NCBI GenBank assembly: GCA_963576735.1
Contig: CAUYWD010000115.1
Span: forward strand, 1 to 64,000
Direction: 5' to 3'
From: Bedellia somnulentella
Lineage: Eukaryota; Arthropoda; Insecta; Lepidoptera; Bedelliidae
DNA length: 64,000 bases
Shown: positions 40,301 through 50,702 of the stretch, piece after piece
How the letters are laid out: each line of letters starts with the position of its first letter
How positions within the stretch are numbered: position 1 is the stretch's first letter
The notes under the pieces: model-generated
Databases searched by the model: none
Told to the model about the DNA's origin: nothing
Seen by the model: only the letters and a program-made list of their open reading frames with translations
Translations under genes and position numbers: made by a program

Positions 40301-41607
40301 GGAGCAACCTCCTATGTATGAAGAAGGTTCATCAGTGTGTCTGTTACATAAGTCCATATATGGTTTGAAACAAGCTAGTAGATTATGGAATAATAAACTA
40401 GATAAAGCACTACAAGAAATTGGTTTTCAGCGTTCAAAGGTGGACCCATGTGTTTATTATATTTTACATTTAAAATGCTTTGTTGCAGTCTGGGTTGATG
40501 ACCTGATCTTATTTACAGCAGATAATGAAACTAAAAACAAAATTAAACAAGAACTAAAGCTACAGTTTAGTATGAAGGATTTAGGAGAATTGAAAAATTG
40601 CATTGGATTGAATATAACTAGAGACAGAGTTGAAGGTAAATTAAAGATTGATCAGGAGAAATATATTAAAGAAATATTAAGTAAATTTGGGATGATGGAC
40701 TGTAAACCGGTGAAAACTCCAATAGAAGTTGGCATTAAATTCACTGCATCTGATGAAAAATGCAAAGAGAATTATCCATACCAGCAGGCAGTTGGCTGCT
40801 TATTATACTTAGCGCAGGCTACTAGGCCAGATATTGCTTATGCAGTTGGTACACTCAGTAGGTTTAACAATAATCCTCAGATGGAGCATTGGATGGCTAT
40901 CAAAAGAGTTATGCGATACCTACAAGGCACTAAGAACTATGCACTGGTGTATACAAAGGATGATTTGCACCTGACTGGATACTGTGATGCGGATTGGGCA
41001 AACGACACGCATGATCGAAAATCATGTACAGGGTACATATTCGTTTTTCAGGGCGGAGGCATATCTTGGAGCTCTCGCAGGCAGCAGACTGTAGCACTGT
41101 CGACAGCGGAAGCGGAGTACATGTCTATGGGATCAGCAGCGCAAGAGGCCCTGTGGTTAAGACAATTACAGAAGGAACTGTCAGAAGATACAAATGGACC
41201 CCTACTGATTTCAAGTGACAACCAAAGTGCAATCAAACTCTCTGAGTGTGATAGTTACAAACCTAGAACAAAACACATTGATATACGTTTTCATTTTCTC
41301 AAAGACTATGTTAATAAGTTATATATTAAATTTGAATATTGTAATGGTAGTCAGATGGTTGCAGACATCTTGACGAAAGGAACTACTTTAGAAAAGCATT
41401 TGTATTGTGTCGCAAAAATGGGATTAACAGGCTTGCATTCAAGGGAGGGTGTTAGTGTAATGGAACGCAACCCTATTGTAAACTAGCGCCACCTGGCGTT
41501 CGTTCTCTCTTACCGAAAATAACTGTCGCGCGTCCATGTCTCTGTATTGTACAACATTTTCTAAATATATCAATTATTAAAAGTATTTCTTTTACTAAAA
41601 TACTACA
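37309..41607 (+). mobile_element. Copia-2: intact young Copia LTR retrotransposon
   Basis: LTRs at 37309-37466 and 41450-41607 are 158 bp each and identical by eye, start TG and end CA, and are flanked by the 5-bp duplication ATATG (37304-37308 and 41608-41612). A primer-binding site complementary to tRNA-iMet type (TGGTAGCAGAGCG, 37467-37479) follows the 5' LTR, and a polypurine tract AAGGGAGGG (41441-41449) precedes the 3' LTR. The single long ORF is open. It sits in opposite orientation inside Copia-1. Confidence 0.96.
37581..41486 (+). CDS. Copia-2 gag-pol polyprotein, intact (1301 aa)
   Basis: Domain order is the Copia order. The gag N-terminus is followed by a zinc knuckle CYNCNKQGHLSKFC from Cys207, an aspartic protease WYIDSGA with Asp261, and integrase with a GAG-pre motif (WHRRMGHLN) and catalytic Asp454, Asp517 and Glu553 (D-D35-E spacing). 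RT has DAISAFLQGD, YGLKQASRLW and the catalytic VDD with Asp973, and RNase H has YCDADWA with Asp1136 and ALSTAEAEY. The stop lies 37 nt inside the 3' LTR. Translation may begin at 37581 or at the ATG seven codons later (MSASTFNLEKL). Identical LTRs plus an open ORF suggest recent insertion. Confidence 0.95.
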   Translation: MCTPKTKMSASTFNLEKLTGRLNYSSWKFGVKTYLQHEELWECIEPTDTSIPLNASKDVKARTKIILLLDPVNYVHVQDAQTAKEVWQNLEKAFDDNGLTRKVGLLKDLVTTTLEGSGSIEAYVNHIMSTAHKLRSINFKIEDEWIGTLMLAGLPDTYKPMIMALESSGIPITADAIKTKLIQEVKSPEPSAFYMNKTNNKKFGPRCYNCNKQGHLSKFCKAPRRSNNNKETKGNNNSHNSGFVAAFTAFSGDSDDQWYIDSGAAMHMTKRNDWLYDVDKPVISNITVANKTPLPVVSTGKVNINLSRERKIQVRNVLYVPDIAVNLLSVSAMSKSGCKLIFHSTSCDVYDNKDEFICSATLSNNLYRLNTHVEANFICTGISDESVLWHRRMGHLNFPDVNKLPNCAEGVTLPAEKNKSNITCTICSEGKQSRLSFSKTGSRATEPLQLVHSDVCGPMETASIGGMKYFINFIDDYTRKVFVYFMKDKLNVLNIFKDFKNRVENELDKRIKVFRTDNGTEYCNREFERYLKDNGIAHQTSTPYTPQQNGLSERMNRTLVERARCMMFDAKLGKEYWAEAVATASYVINRSPTTSLDKKTPFEMWLKRKPDISHMRIFGCQAMVHVPKERRLKWDPKSVKMIFLGYCDDSKGYRLWNPVTKRLIKSRDVLFLEKPVVNNACEITEVKTTVNNDCEHRTSVSPIRSEDSPPDADGGHTSTSEYDTDEGQEQDETYFPDRPVCMSDNHSNITLRPRQPKPCKSDDDDEYNISFFCYDNPNDPQSVEEALSSIHKNEWRKAMVEELEALSQNNTWALVERPSNKKVIQCKWVFKCKTDQNGNAIRYKARLVIKGYKQKKGIDYEEVYSPVVRYTSVRYLLALAVKYNLEIDQMDAISAFLQGDIDTEIYMEQPPMYEEGSSVCLLHKSIYGLKQASRLWNNKLDKALQEIGFQRSKVDPCVYYILHLKCFVAVWVDDLILFTADNETKNKIKQELKLQFSMKDLGELKNCIGLNITRDRVEGKLKIDQEKYIKEILSKFGMMDCKPVKTPIEVGIKFTASDEKCKENYPYQQAVGCLLYLAQATRPDIAYAVGTLSRFNNNPQMEHWMAIKRVMRYLQGTKNYALVYTKDDLHLTGYCDADWANDTHDRKSCTGYIFVFQGGGISWSSRRQQTVALSTAEAEYMSMGSAAQEALWLRQLQKELSEDTNGPLLISSDNQSAIKLSECDSYKPRTKHIDIRFHFLKDYVNKLYIKFEYCNGSQMVADILTKGTTLEKHLYCVAKMGLTGLHSREGVSVMERNPIVN

Positions 41608-41644
41608 ATATGTAGATGTTAATATAGCTTCACCCCAATATGAC
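41608..41644 (-). pseudogene. Copia-1 integrase sliver between two insertions
   Basis: Thirty-odd bases encoding part of an SYWGEAIL-type integrase motif on the minus strand, continuous with the 37308 side across Copia-2 and with the 48769 side across the composite block. Confidence 0.75.
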
Positions 41645-41925
41645 TGTTGAAGCGTTTCAACAGAAGAACGCTGACACTGGCTGAAATCATTGGAGAAGCC
41701 AGAGACGCGTCATTTTCACAGTAGAGACAAACAATTGTCATTTTTATTTGTATAAAAGGCAGAGCTAACCTATTGAAAACCCTTTTTTCATCACATTTTA
41801 CATCAGAAGACACGGAGAAGACAAGAAGACGTTTTATATTGTCATTTTCATACTAAGCTTACTGTAATTGTAGCAGCAGTAAACCCTACTCGCAGCATAT
41901 CTGGGTTTTATTATTATTATTAGTT
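41645..41925 (+). repeat. LTR-like sequence, copy 1
   Basis: Begins TGTTGAAGCG and carries a TATA box in plus orientation (TATAAAAGG near 41751). It is nearly identical to copies inside both arms of the palindrome (42223 on, and inverted up to about 43180) until about TCTGGGTTTTATT, after which an (ATT)n run replaces the rest. Likely an LTR or LTR piece; family not assigned, Pao possible. Confidence 0.65.
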
Positions 41926-41940
41926 TTATTAGTTTTATAA

Positions 41941-43462
41941 GCACAGAGGCTGGCATTCAGCTACCTCAATTTAATTTAGCATATGGGTAACACCCACCTC
42001 ACATCTGAGGAACTATCTTCCCTATTTGCTCGGGTTGAGGTCATCCTAAAACTTGACCTACCTCTCCCCTCTCTTCCTCCTCCCAAATGATTTGGTAGTT
42101 CTCACACCAAGGCACTTTCTCCTCGGCAGGTCACTCACCAAGCAAGAGCCACCAGACCTACCGCGACAACTGGAATGATGTGGAAGTTCGATTGAAGACT
42201 AGTCTTCAACGGCCCCCCAGTATGTTGAAGCGTTTCAGCAGAAGAACGCTGACACTGGCTGAAATCATTGGAGAAGCCAGAGACGCGTCATTTTCACAGT
42301 AGAGACAAACAATTGTCATTTTTATTTGTATAAAAGGCAGAGCTAACCTATTGAAAACCCTTTTTTCATCACATTTTACATCAGAAGACACGGAGAAGAC
42401 AAGAAGACGTTTTATATTGTCATTTTCATACTAAGCTTACTGTAATTGTAGCAGCAGTAAACCCTACTCGCAGCATATCTGGGTTTTATTTATCCACCAA
42501 TATCAGCATCCATCAACTGAGAAGTTCCACTAGGCGGAACCACGGAGCACGCCACGCCACGCCAAGCCGCCGGTGAAGAAGCCAGGTCCAAGGGTTGGAC
42601 ACAGCAGCCATCCCACCTGCCAGCATCTTACCGAGGAGAGTGTCGTGAGCCAATTATTCCTTTCTTTTTCTCACCATAAAACCCTCACTACGGGCAAATT
42701 AGTCAAGATATTAATTTCAATCAATTTACATCCGTTAATATCTCAGCAATCCCCTTGTATTTTACATCAATCTAATCGCAAATCTATTTAATTACCTAGT
42801 AAGCACATTAAATGAACTATAGCAGGCTGTTGTGCGCCTGCTGCTCGATCACGGAGTTGGTTCCGCCTAGTGGAACTTCTCAGTTGATGGATGCAGATGT
42901 TGGTGGATAAATAAAACCCAGATATGCTGCGAGTAGGATTTACTGCTGCTACAATTACAGTAAGCTTAGTATGAAAATGACAATATAAAACGTCTTCTTG
43001 TCTTCTCCGTGTCTTCTGATGTAAAATGTGATGAAAAAAGGGTTTTCAATAGGTTAGCTCTGCCTTTTATACAAATAAAAATGACAATTGTTTGTCTCTA
43101 CTGTGAAAATGACGCGTCTCTGGCTTCTCCAATGATTTCAGCCAGTGTCAGCGTTCTTCTGCTGAAACGCTTCAACATACTGGGGGGCCATTGAAGACTA
43201 GTCTTCAATCGAACTTCCACATCATTCCAGTTGTCGCGGTAGGTCTGGTGGCTCTTGCTTGGTGAGTGACCTGCCGAGGAGAAAGTGCCTTGGTGTGAGA
43301 ACTACCAAATCATTTGGGAGGAGGAAGAGAGGGGAGAGGTAGGTCAAGTTTTAGGATGACCTCAACCCGAGCAAATAGGGAAGATAGTTCCTCAGATGTG
43401 AGGTGGGTGTTACCCATATGCTAAATTAAATTGATTAGGTAGCTGAATGCCAGCCTCTGTGC
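41941..43462. repeat. Long palindrome, about 600-bp arms with 317-bp spacer
   Basis: The left arm 41941-42541 (from GCACAGAGGCTGG to CGGAACC) is inverted at 42859-43462 (GGTTCCG to CCAGCCTCTGTGC) with few differences. Each arm contains the LTR-like sequence and, just outside it, the 18-bp perfect palindrome TTGAAGACTAGTCTTCAA (42192-42209). No coding sequence recognised. Confidence 0.9.
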
Positions 43463-44144
43463 TTCAATTGTTATTGAAGGAAGGATGCGTAAGCCAGAGA
43501 AAGATTATTAAAAATCATGAACACTAGCAACTACACAAATACAATAATTGAATTTAAAATAAATAGTTAAGTTACTAATGGCAACGAAATGTGTTCGTTG
43601 GCACGAAATATTTTCCTGGGCTTTCCCCTTAAGAAAATAAAGTATAAAGAAAATGATGATGATGATCATCGTTGATGACGATGACCATGGTGATTGATCA
43701 TCGCGCTGATTCAAATACATCAGATAAAAGAATCTAAAAAATATACATACTAAAGTTCAAAGTCGATGAACTTGTAAGGTCAACTACCTCGATGTCAATG
43801 ACCTTTAGGTAGTCAGCTGTTTACTGTACCTAGAAGGAAAGACATAAATAGCGAACAATATGAATGATCCATGTGTAGGATGTTTGTAAAGTGTATAAGT
43901 GTATATGTGTTGTATAAAATAAATTATTTGTAAATAAATTTAAATTAAAAGTTAACCTATAAACAATTGTTGAATGTTTGTTGTGTATGAATACATTCAA
44001 CAAATATTATTATTAATAACCAATGCGTTTTGGTAAGGTGTAAGTATCACCAAGACGGTAATCTGGTGCCTTGAGTGGGCTGAGAGGACAGAAACGTCTA
44101 GTTTTTAGTCTATGAGTTCTAGTTGGCTTGGTAAAAGAACTGCT
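43463..44144. other. No gene recognised
   Basis: AT-rich sequence with a short (GAT)n-like stretch around 43655-43690. It may be part of the surrounding BEL/Pao or LTR debris, but nothing identifiable was seen. Confidence 0.5.
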
Positions 44145-44315
44145 ACAGATCCACAATCTTTTCTTGGCCGGCGGCGACTACTGGTATACTGTCGCCATTT
44201 TGAAATTTCGGCCTGTCACTGTCAGTTAGTTCTTAACTAAATAAAAATTATAGGGTGACCTACGTATATAATAAATTATCACTTTCATTAATATTTTTTG
44301 TAGTGGAAACTTTTT

Positions 44316-44812
44316 AACCGACTTCAAAAAAAGGAGTGTTCTCAATTCGACCGTTTTTTTTTTTATTTTTTTTTTATGTTTGTTCGCCGATGTCTTCGCC
44401 ATTTATGAACCGATTTTGATTATTATTTTTTTATTCGAAAGAAGATACTACCGGATTGGTACCATGATGAGGATATCAAGGTCTGATGATGGGATCCTGG
44501 AGAAATCAAGGGGAACCTTCAAATTTTATAGGCAAATGTACCGCGTTTTACATATTTACTACCTCTGCTAACCCCTTCAGGGATATTCGGCGTGAACGTT
44601 TGAGTCTTTCTTGAGATGTAGAATTGTAGACCATCGCCTTTCAAAGGATTTTAAGAACAATGTAGGGTTAGATATGGTTGAGCCTATTTAATATCGTACT
44701 ATAATAGAAATACCGGAAATACGAAGAATAATACAGTATACGTCGCATCCTCATCCGAGAGGCATCTTTGCCAGGTCTACCCATCTCTAAAACTCGTAAA
44801 ATAAAATAATTT
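44316..44812. repeat. Dispersed repeat beginning AACCGACTTCAAAAAAAG
   Basis: The CGACTTCAAAAAAAGGAG motif, followed by ATGAACCGATTTTGAT, is a frequent moth/butterfly repeat motif. A SINE-end fragment (CGGCGTGAACGTTTGAG) lies at about 44588-44604. No ORF of note. Confidence 0.6.
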
Positions 44813-45400
44813 TTAACAAAAAGAAAACCGACTTCATAGTTGGAAAACAACCGAAAATAAACAATCTAGTACTAAAAAGTACGAAATAAGTTTTTTAATT
44901 GAATATGAGTATTGTGATTAATACCTTAGCAATTTCTTTATTCCACACGCGTCAGTTCAACCTACCTAAATATTACAATTCTCTTAAATTAATTTTTGAG
45001 TCGGTGCCAGTCAAACAAAACTAAATTCACCCTACTATCTATCTCTGATTATTACAATCTAAACAATATATATCTATCGCCTAACGTTTTAAATAGTAAT
45101 ACGTAAAAAAATCAATTTACCCTAAAACTACAAGGTACCCTACATTTTACATGTATATGAAGTGCGAAATACACACTTCTCATTATCAATTATCATCGAG
45201 GCTGGCACCGGCTCACAAATTAATTTAAGAGAATTTTAAGATTTAGGTAGGTTGAACTGACGCGTGTGGAATAAAGAAATTGCTAAGGTATTAATCACAG
45301 TACTCATATTCAATTAAAAAACTTATTTCGTACTTTTTAGTACTAGATTGTTTATTTTCGGTTGTTTTTCCAACTATGAAGTCGGTTTTCTTTTTGTTAA
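44813..45400. mobile_element. Foldback MITE with about 200-bp terminal inverted repeats and TTAA flanks
   Basis: The 5' half from TTAACAAAAAGAAAACCGAC is repeated inverted at the 3' end (GTCGGTTTTCTTTTTGTTAA); inverted similarity extends over about 200 bp on each side (to about 45028 and from about 45195). TTAA at both edges (44813-44816, 45397-45400) is a plausible target duplication. No coding capacity. Confidence 0.8.
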
Positions 45401-45714
45401 TTTCAAAGACAATTATTTTTATGATGTATCTTTGCTTATTGATAAACGCTTTTATTTCCAGTATTCAATATAAAAATTTATGAAAATTATTATTTATTTT
45501 GTTAAATTTTGTCTAAGTAGGCTAACACCGTCCGAAGAGTTGTGCGCGCATCTATAGTCATGCGGTGCGGGTTATGGGAAGTTGGGAAATGCTCCCGAAT
45601 AAGATTTCACTTCGTATACACTGATGCGTGGGTTCTAATCCTAATGCGGGTATGTAATAATGTGTCATTTCTTAAGTCATAACTGTCTGACATATATATA
45701 AAAAGGCAAGGCAA

Positions 45715-46090
45715 ATACGACGTGATAGCTTAATGGGTAGAACACCGGTTAACGTGCAAGCGACTAGTGTTCAAATCCCGGATCGGGCCTACACCAATTT
45801 GTCTTTTCTAAAGACATATGTGTGGTTAATTTATTACGGTTGTTAACGGTGAGGGAAAAAATCGTGAGGAAACCCACATGGCTGAGTTGTACTTAGTCGT
45901 GTGACAGTGTATTTGTAGACAACGGCGATAGGCCTGCCCCCTATCACGTGAGTATACTGTCCATGCAAAGCGTGGGTACTCTGAACACCAGGTGACAAAG
46001 TCACGTGATGTTCAGAAGTATTAGTACCTCTTCGATACCCCTTCGGGGGTATTCGGCGTGAACGTTTATGTTATGTTATGTTATATGTTA
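45715..46090 (+). mobile_element. tRNA-derived SINE inside X-left
   Basis: The 5' end resembles a tRNA with box A (TAGCTTAATGG) and box B (GTTCAAATCC) about 40 nt apart. The body contains AGACATATGTGTGGTTAATT and the CACGTGATGTTCAGAAG region, and the tail is GTTATGTTATGTTAT. It is a retroposon, not a functional tRNA gene. Confidence 0.85.
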
Positions 46091-46391
46091 CAAGGTTGTT
46101 AACAGCAATAAAAAAGTGCCCATAAATTCACTGACCCAGCAAAATGAATGACCCAAACGATATCTGATGTTTAGAATTATTTTTTCTGTGCCACCTTTTT
46201 GGGGGATCTATGTGTGAATATGAAATGTAAAAGACAGTACACGACAAGGTAAGCCTCTTATTTACAGGATTAAAAAAATGATTTTATGTAGTTACCCACT
46301 TATTAACTCTGAGTGTCACAAGTAACAAATCCTTGAGTATAAAATAATGAGTTTGCGGAGAAGAACCATTGGCAGTGTTATCGCTAAAAGC

Positions 46392-47502
46392 GATTTCTTT
46401 TTTATTTCTTCGAAATGTATTAAATTTACTTTACCGAATGTTAGGCAAGTTGACGCCAATATTGTTATTGACAGTGAAAAAGTAGAATTAGTGAAAGAGA
46501 CAAAATTCCTAGGGATAATAATCGATTCTAAGTTGCAATGGGGACCCCATATACTAACACTTTCTAAAAGGCTGAGCTCAGCAGCGTATGCCGTGCGTAA
46601 GATTAGAAAATAGCAGACATAGAAACAGCTCGCATTGTTTATTTCAGTTATTTTCATAGTATTATGTCGTACGGTATTTTATTATGGGGAAAAGCGGCTG
46701 ATGTTCATAAAGTTTTTGTCTTACAAAAGCGAGCTATCCGATCTATTTACATGTTAAGGTCGAGGTATTCGTTGCGCGAAAAATTTAAAGATATTGGCAT
46801 TTTAACTGTCCCTTGCCAATACATATTTGAGAATTTAATGTATGCCAAAAAGAATATAGGCCAATTTAGTAAAGTTAGTGATAGGCATACTGTTAACACT
46901 CGGAATAAGGAGAAACTTAACGTACCGAAGTGGAGACTTAATAAAGTAAGTAACTCCTTTATGGGACTATCCCTGAAAATGTTCAATAAACTTCCTTCTG
47001 ACATATTGGAATTGCCTGTGGCATCTTTTAAAAAGGCAATTAAAGCCATGCTTTTAAAGAAATCTTACTACAGTGTTCAAGATTTTTTTAAACGACAAGG
47101 ACCCAACGCGCACATGACCATGTCCGTAAAGCTATAAATCTTCCCTCGTTATTCCTAGGAATAATTGTCTGGTGAGGATTTTTCTTCTCACGTTATGTGA
47201 TTGGTTTTTGTGATGGACAATTTATTTTAATTATGTCAAACTAGCGTTTGGTTTGGTCGCATAGAAAATCTTTTGTAAAGTAAAAACATGTTTATAAACT
47301 GAAATTGTACAAACCATATTTTGAAAAAATGAAAAAATGTGAATGTAAAGAGTTTCTTTGTTGCTTCTTCTCTTTACGAACACCTTCCGAAGCAACGGAT
47401 TAACGATTAATTTAAAACTTTGACGTTCAAAAAATGTTAGTATTAAACTTTATTTTGAAAAATAAACTTTTTGACTTTTTTTTTTGACTTTTGACTTTTC
47501 TT
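46392..47502 (+). pseudogene. 5'-truncated Jockey/CR1-type LINE, ORF2 C-terminus
   Basis: Encodes the post-RT part of ORF2 (KFLGIIIDSKLQW, then SYGILLWG and LQKRAIR) but is interrupted by a stop near 46611 and a frameshift before 46664. The 3' UTR runs to a TTTTTTTGAC-rich tail at about 47500. The insertion point is fixed by the uninterrupted other copy of X. A minus-strand 3'-end copy of the same family lies at 53033. Confidence 0.85.
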
Positions 47503-48057
47503 CTAGACAACATTTGGGAGGTAAGATAAGCAACACAGTCATTCGGGTAGACATACCAGACAAGGGCAAAAGTAAATAAATATAATTAGCTTACATTAAA
47601 ACGAACTTGTTTACTTACAATAATAGTTATTACATACATACATACTTATACTCACGGCTGTAAATCCCTAGAAGGGGTAGCCAGAGCTAAGGAGTTAGAA
47701 ACTCCTCAGCCACTTTTGGAAAGTTGAGTGGGGTAAAGATGGTAAAATAAAGGTTATTGTTGATGGGTCTCCAACCGCATCGCCCAAAAAACTCTTAAAA
47801 GCCCCAATACCGTTAGTCGCCTCTTACGTACACCCACCGCCAGAGATGGGGTAGTGCTATTATAAGCCGACACTACATAGCAGCTAGTTATTAATGAAAT
47901 GAAAATTATATAATTTGTTTTATTAAGACATTTCAATACTGTACTACATAAATTAGCCTGTATGATGTAAAATTATTTCCCTTATAATGGTTAATTTTTA
48001 TTTACTTGTATTATTATTATTATTATTATTATTTATTGTATGTGATTGTGGATCTGT

Positions 48058-48768
48058 ACTAACAAAATTACAACTTCGTGAATTTTGTGGTAATGAAGGG
48101 GATATTTTGCCAGCTATAATCCAGCCTAGCTGTGAATTATGCAGCGTGGGTAGGCCTGGACCTAAGGTAAGCCTTTCGGAGCGAAGAAGTTCTCAGAATA
48201 GATCGGCTCCTAGAAGGACATGTATTGGAGATGGTTTATAAAAGAAGGGGTCAGCAAGCTTTGAGGGGAAAGGTAAGTTTAAATTGGAAATATTAATGTT
48301 TTGTTGAGGAACCTTTTCTGCTATACATGGCAGCACTAAGAAATTATGTTTACGACTATATGTACCCGTTCTTGATTTAAGCAAGGCAGAGCATCTTTCT
48401 GGAATAGGATGAAGTGATGTGTCACCGATCCCTAATATGTTCTTGACCATGGAAGGTTGGCCTTTCAATTGTAACTTGGATTGAAGTTCAGCTGAAATGA
48501 AGGATGAGTTAGAGCCGCTGTCCAGAAGACACCTTACTGTTTCAACATTATTGTTCTGTGGATTAATAACATCAATTAATACTGTGGAGAGGATGGTTCC
48601 AGATGAAGACACAGCGGACATGGCAACAGAAGAAACCGTTTCGGGATCAGCTGTGTTTGCAATGAGATGCAGACAAGAAGGCGCTGGCTTCGTATGATCA
48701 GCTCCAGAAAAATCATGAAGCAAAGTATTATGGCGTTTACCACAAGTCCGACAGTTGCTTAATTTACA
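48058..48768 (-). pseudogene. BEL/Pao protease-region fragment
   Basis: A minus-strand reading with a zinc-knuckle-like CRTCGKRHNTLLH, an aspartic protease motif CLLDSGSNSSFIS and the Pao-typical PSPIHVLLGADLF, followed by a premature TGA and then further Pao-like coding (RLTLGPGLPTLHNSQLGW). It is cut by X-left at 48057 and meets Copia-1 at 48769. RT and integrase of this element were not found. Confidence 0.82.
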
Positions 48769-49046
48769 ATGACTTATCTAACTTCGCACTTGTAACCAAT
48801 GTTTGCGCCATTTCGGTTAACGTACGATTCATGCGCTCTGCGACACCATTTTGCTGTGGCGTGTACGGTACAGTTAAATGATAAGTTATTCCCTTGCAAA
48901 CACAGTAATTTTTAAACTCATTAGACAGATATTCCCGCCCATTATCACAATACAAATTAGTCACTTTGAAGTTAAATAGATTCTCACTCTTAGCTACAAA
49001 ATCTTGAAAACATTTAAGTACCTCTAACCTAGCATACATTAAATAT
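48769..49046 (-). pseudogene. Copia-1 integrase core fragment
   Basis: Integrase motifs CDNGREY and TPYTPQQNGVAERMNRT with the catalytic D...E spacing visible. Bounded on one side by ATGAC and on the other by a SINE with a target duplication. Confidence 0.88.
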
Positions 49047-49253
49047 AACATAACATAACATAACATAAACGTTCACGCCGAATATCCCCAAAGGGATTGG
49101 CAGAGGTACTAATACTTCTGAACATCACGTGACTTTGTCACCTGGTGTTCAGAGTACCCACGTTTTGGATGGACAGTGTACTCACGTGATTCGAACACTA
49201 GTCGCTTGCACGATAACCAAGTGTTCTACCCACTGGGCTGTCACGGTTGTCAT
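49047..49253 (-). mobile_element. Partial SINE in Copia-1, 10-bp target duplication
   Basis: Internally deleted SINE of the same family with its (TTATG)n tail at the left; flanked by CATTAAATAT (49037-49046 and 49254-49263). Confidence 0.85.
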
Positions 49254-49265
49254 CATTAAATATGT

Positions 49266-50702
49266 ACAGATCCACAATCATTTCTTGGCCGGTAAGGGCG
49301 TCGCTGTCATCAATATTAGTATTGCCAGTAAATAAAAATTAACCGTTATAAGGGAAATAATTTTACATCATACAGGCTAATTTATTTATGTTTTGAAATG
49401 TCTTAATAAAACAATTTATATAATATTCATTTAATTAATAACTAGTTGCTGTGTAGTGTCGGCTTAGAATAGCATTACCCCATTTCTTCCGGTGGGTGTA
49501 CGTAAGAGGTGACTAACGGTATTTGGGCTTTTAAGAGATTTTTGGGCGATGTCTGTTTTGTCTGGTTTGTCTACCCGAATGACTGTGTATCCTAAATTTG
49601 CTGATCTTACCTCCCAAATGTTGTCTGGAAGAGATTGCTTTTAGCGATAACACTGCCAATTGTACTTCTCTGAAAACTGTTTCATTATTTTATACTCAAG
49701 GGTTTGTTATTTGTAACACTCAGAGTTAATAAGTGGGTAACTACATAAAATCATTTATTTAATCCTGTAAATCAGAGGCTTACCTTGTCGTGTACTGTCT
49801 TTTACATTTCATATGCACACATAGATCCCCCAAAAAAGTGGCACAGAAAAAATGATTCTAAACATCAGATATCGTTTGGGTCATTCATTTTGCTGGGTCA
49901 GTGAATTTATGGGCACTTTTTTATTGCTGTTAACAGCCTTGTAACATATAACATAACATAACATAAACGTTCTCGCCGAATACCCCCGAATGGGTTTGGC
50001 AGAGGGTACTAATACTTCTGAACATCACGTGACTTTGTCACCTGGTGTTCTGTGTACCCACGTTTTGCATGGACAGTGTACTCACGTGATAGGGGGCAGG
50101 CCGTTTGGTACGAATACACTATCACACGCCTAAGTATAACTCAGCTCTGTGGGTTTCCTCACGGTGTTTTCCCTCACCGTTAACAACCGTGATAAATTAA
50201 CCACACATATGTCTTTAGAAAAGACAAATTGGTTTAGGCTCGATCCGGGATTTGAACACTAGTCGCTTGCACGTTAACCGGTGTTCCACCCATTAAGCTA
50301 TCACGTCGTATTTGCCTTGTATTTTTACACACACATGACACGTTGGTACATCCCCGCATTAGGATTAGAACCCACGCATCAGTGTATACGAAGTGAAATC
50401 TTATTTGTGTTAGCCTACTTAGATAAAATTTAACAAAATAAATAATAATTTTCAAAAAATTTTATATTGAATATTGGAAATAAAAGCGTTTATTAATAAG
50501 CAAAGATACATCATAAAAATAATTGACTTTAAAAAAAAAATCTACTACAAAAATATTAATGAAATTGATAATTTATTATATACGCAGGTCACCCTATAAC
50601 TTTTATTTAGTTGAGAACTAACTGACAATGACAGGCCGAAATTTCAAAATGGCGACAGTAGTACCAGAGTCGCCACCGGCCAAGAAAAGATTGTGGATCT
50701 GT
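49266..50702 (-). mobile_element. TIR transposon copy X-right (inverted relative to X-left)
   Basis: 27-bp terminal inverted repeats at 49266-49292 (ACAGATCCACAATCATTTCT...) and 50676-50702 (...AAAAGATTGTGGATCTGT). The interior is the reverse complement of X-left without its insertions, and includes a SINE at the equivalent place. No clear target duplication; removing the element rejoins Copia-1 in frame with no extra bases. No transposase recognised. Confidence 0.8.
49947..50316 (-). mobile_element. tRNA-derived SINE inside X-right
   Basis: The reverse complement of the family described at 45715, with the ACATAACATAAC tail at the left and the tRNA-like head ending near TATCACGTCGTAT. It sits at the same internal point as the X-left SINE, so it predates the separation of the two X copies. 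Confidence 0.85.

Larger units (their letters stand above)
44145..48057 (+). mobile_element. TIR transposon copy X-left, with three internal insertions
   Basis: The left TIR ACAGATCCACAATC... (44145-44171) matches those of the right copy (49266-50702); the right end is preserved only as GATTGTGGATCTGT (48044-48057). Between them the sequence matches the other copy in inverted orientation, apart from insertions at 44316-45400, 46392-47502 and about 47570-47785. No transposase ORF is visible, so it is non-autonomous or decayed; superfamily not assigned. Confidence 0.75.
41645..48768. mobile_element. Composite insertion block in Copia-1 flanked by ATGAC
   Basis: A 7.1-kb block with TG at its left end, CA at its right end and the direct repeat ATGAC on both sides (41640-41644, 48769-48773). 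It contains an LTR-like sequence, a large palindrome, a TIR transposon and a Pao fragment. The right end lies in Pao coding sequence rather than in an LTR, so a simple single LTR-element insertion does not explain it; internal rearrangement or deletion after insertion is likely. Confidence 0.55.

Noticed and set aside
43640..43700. GAT-rich palindromic stretch as a regulatory site
   Set aside because: Short, low-complexity and with no supporting context.
45718..45795. tRNA gene with box A and box B
   Set aside because: The same sequence recurs as the head of a SINE with body, tail and target duplications; also present at 50250-50316 and 63560-63630.
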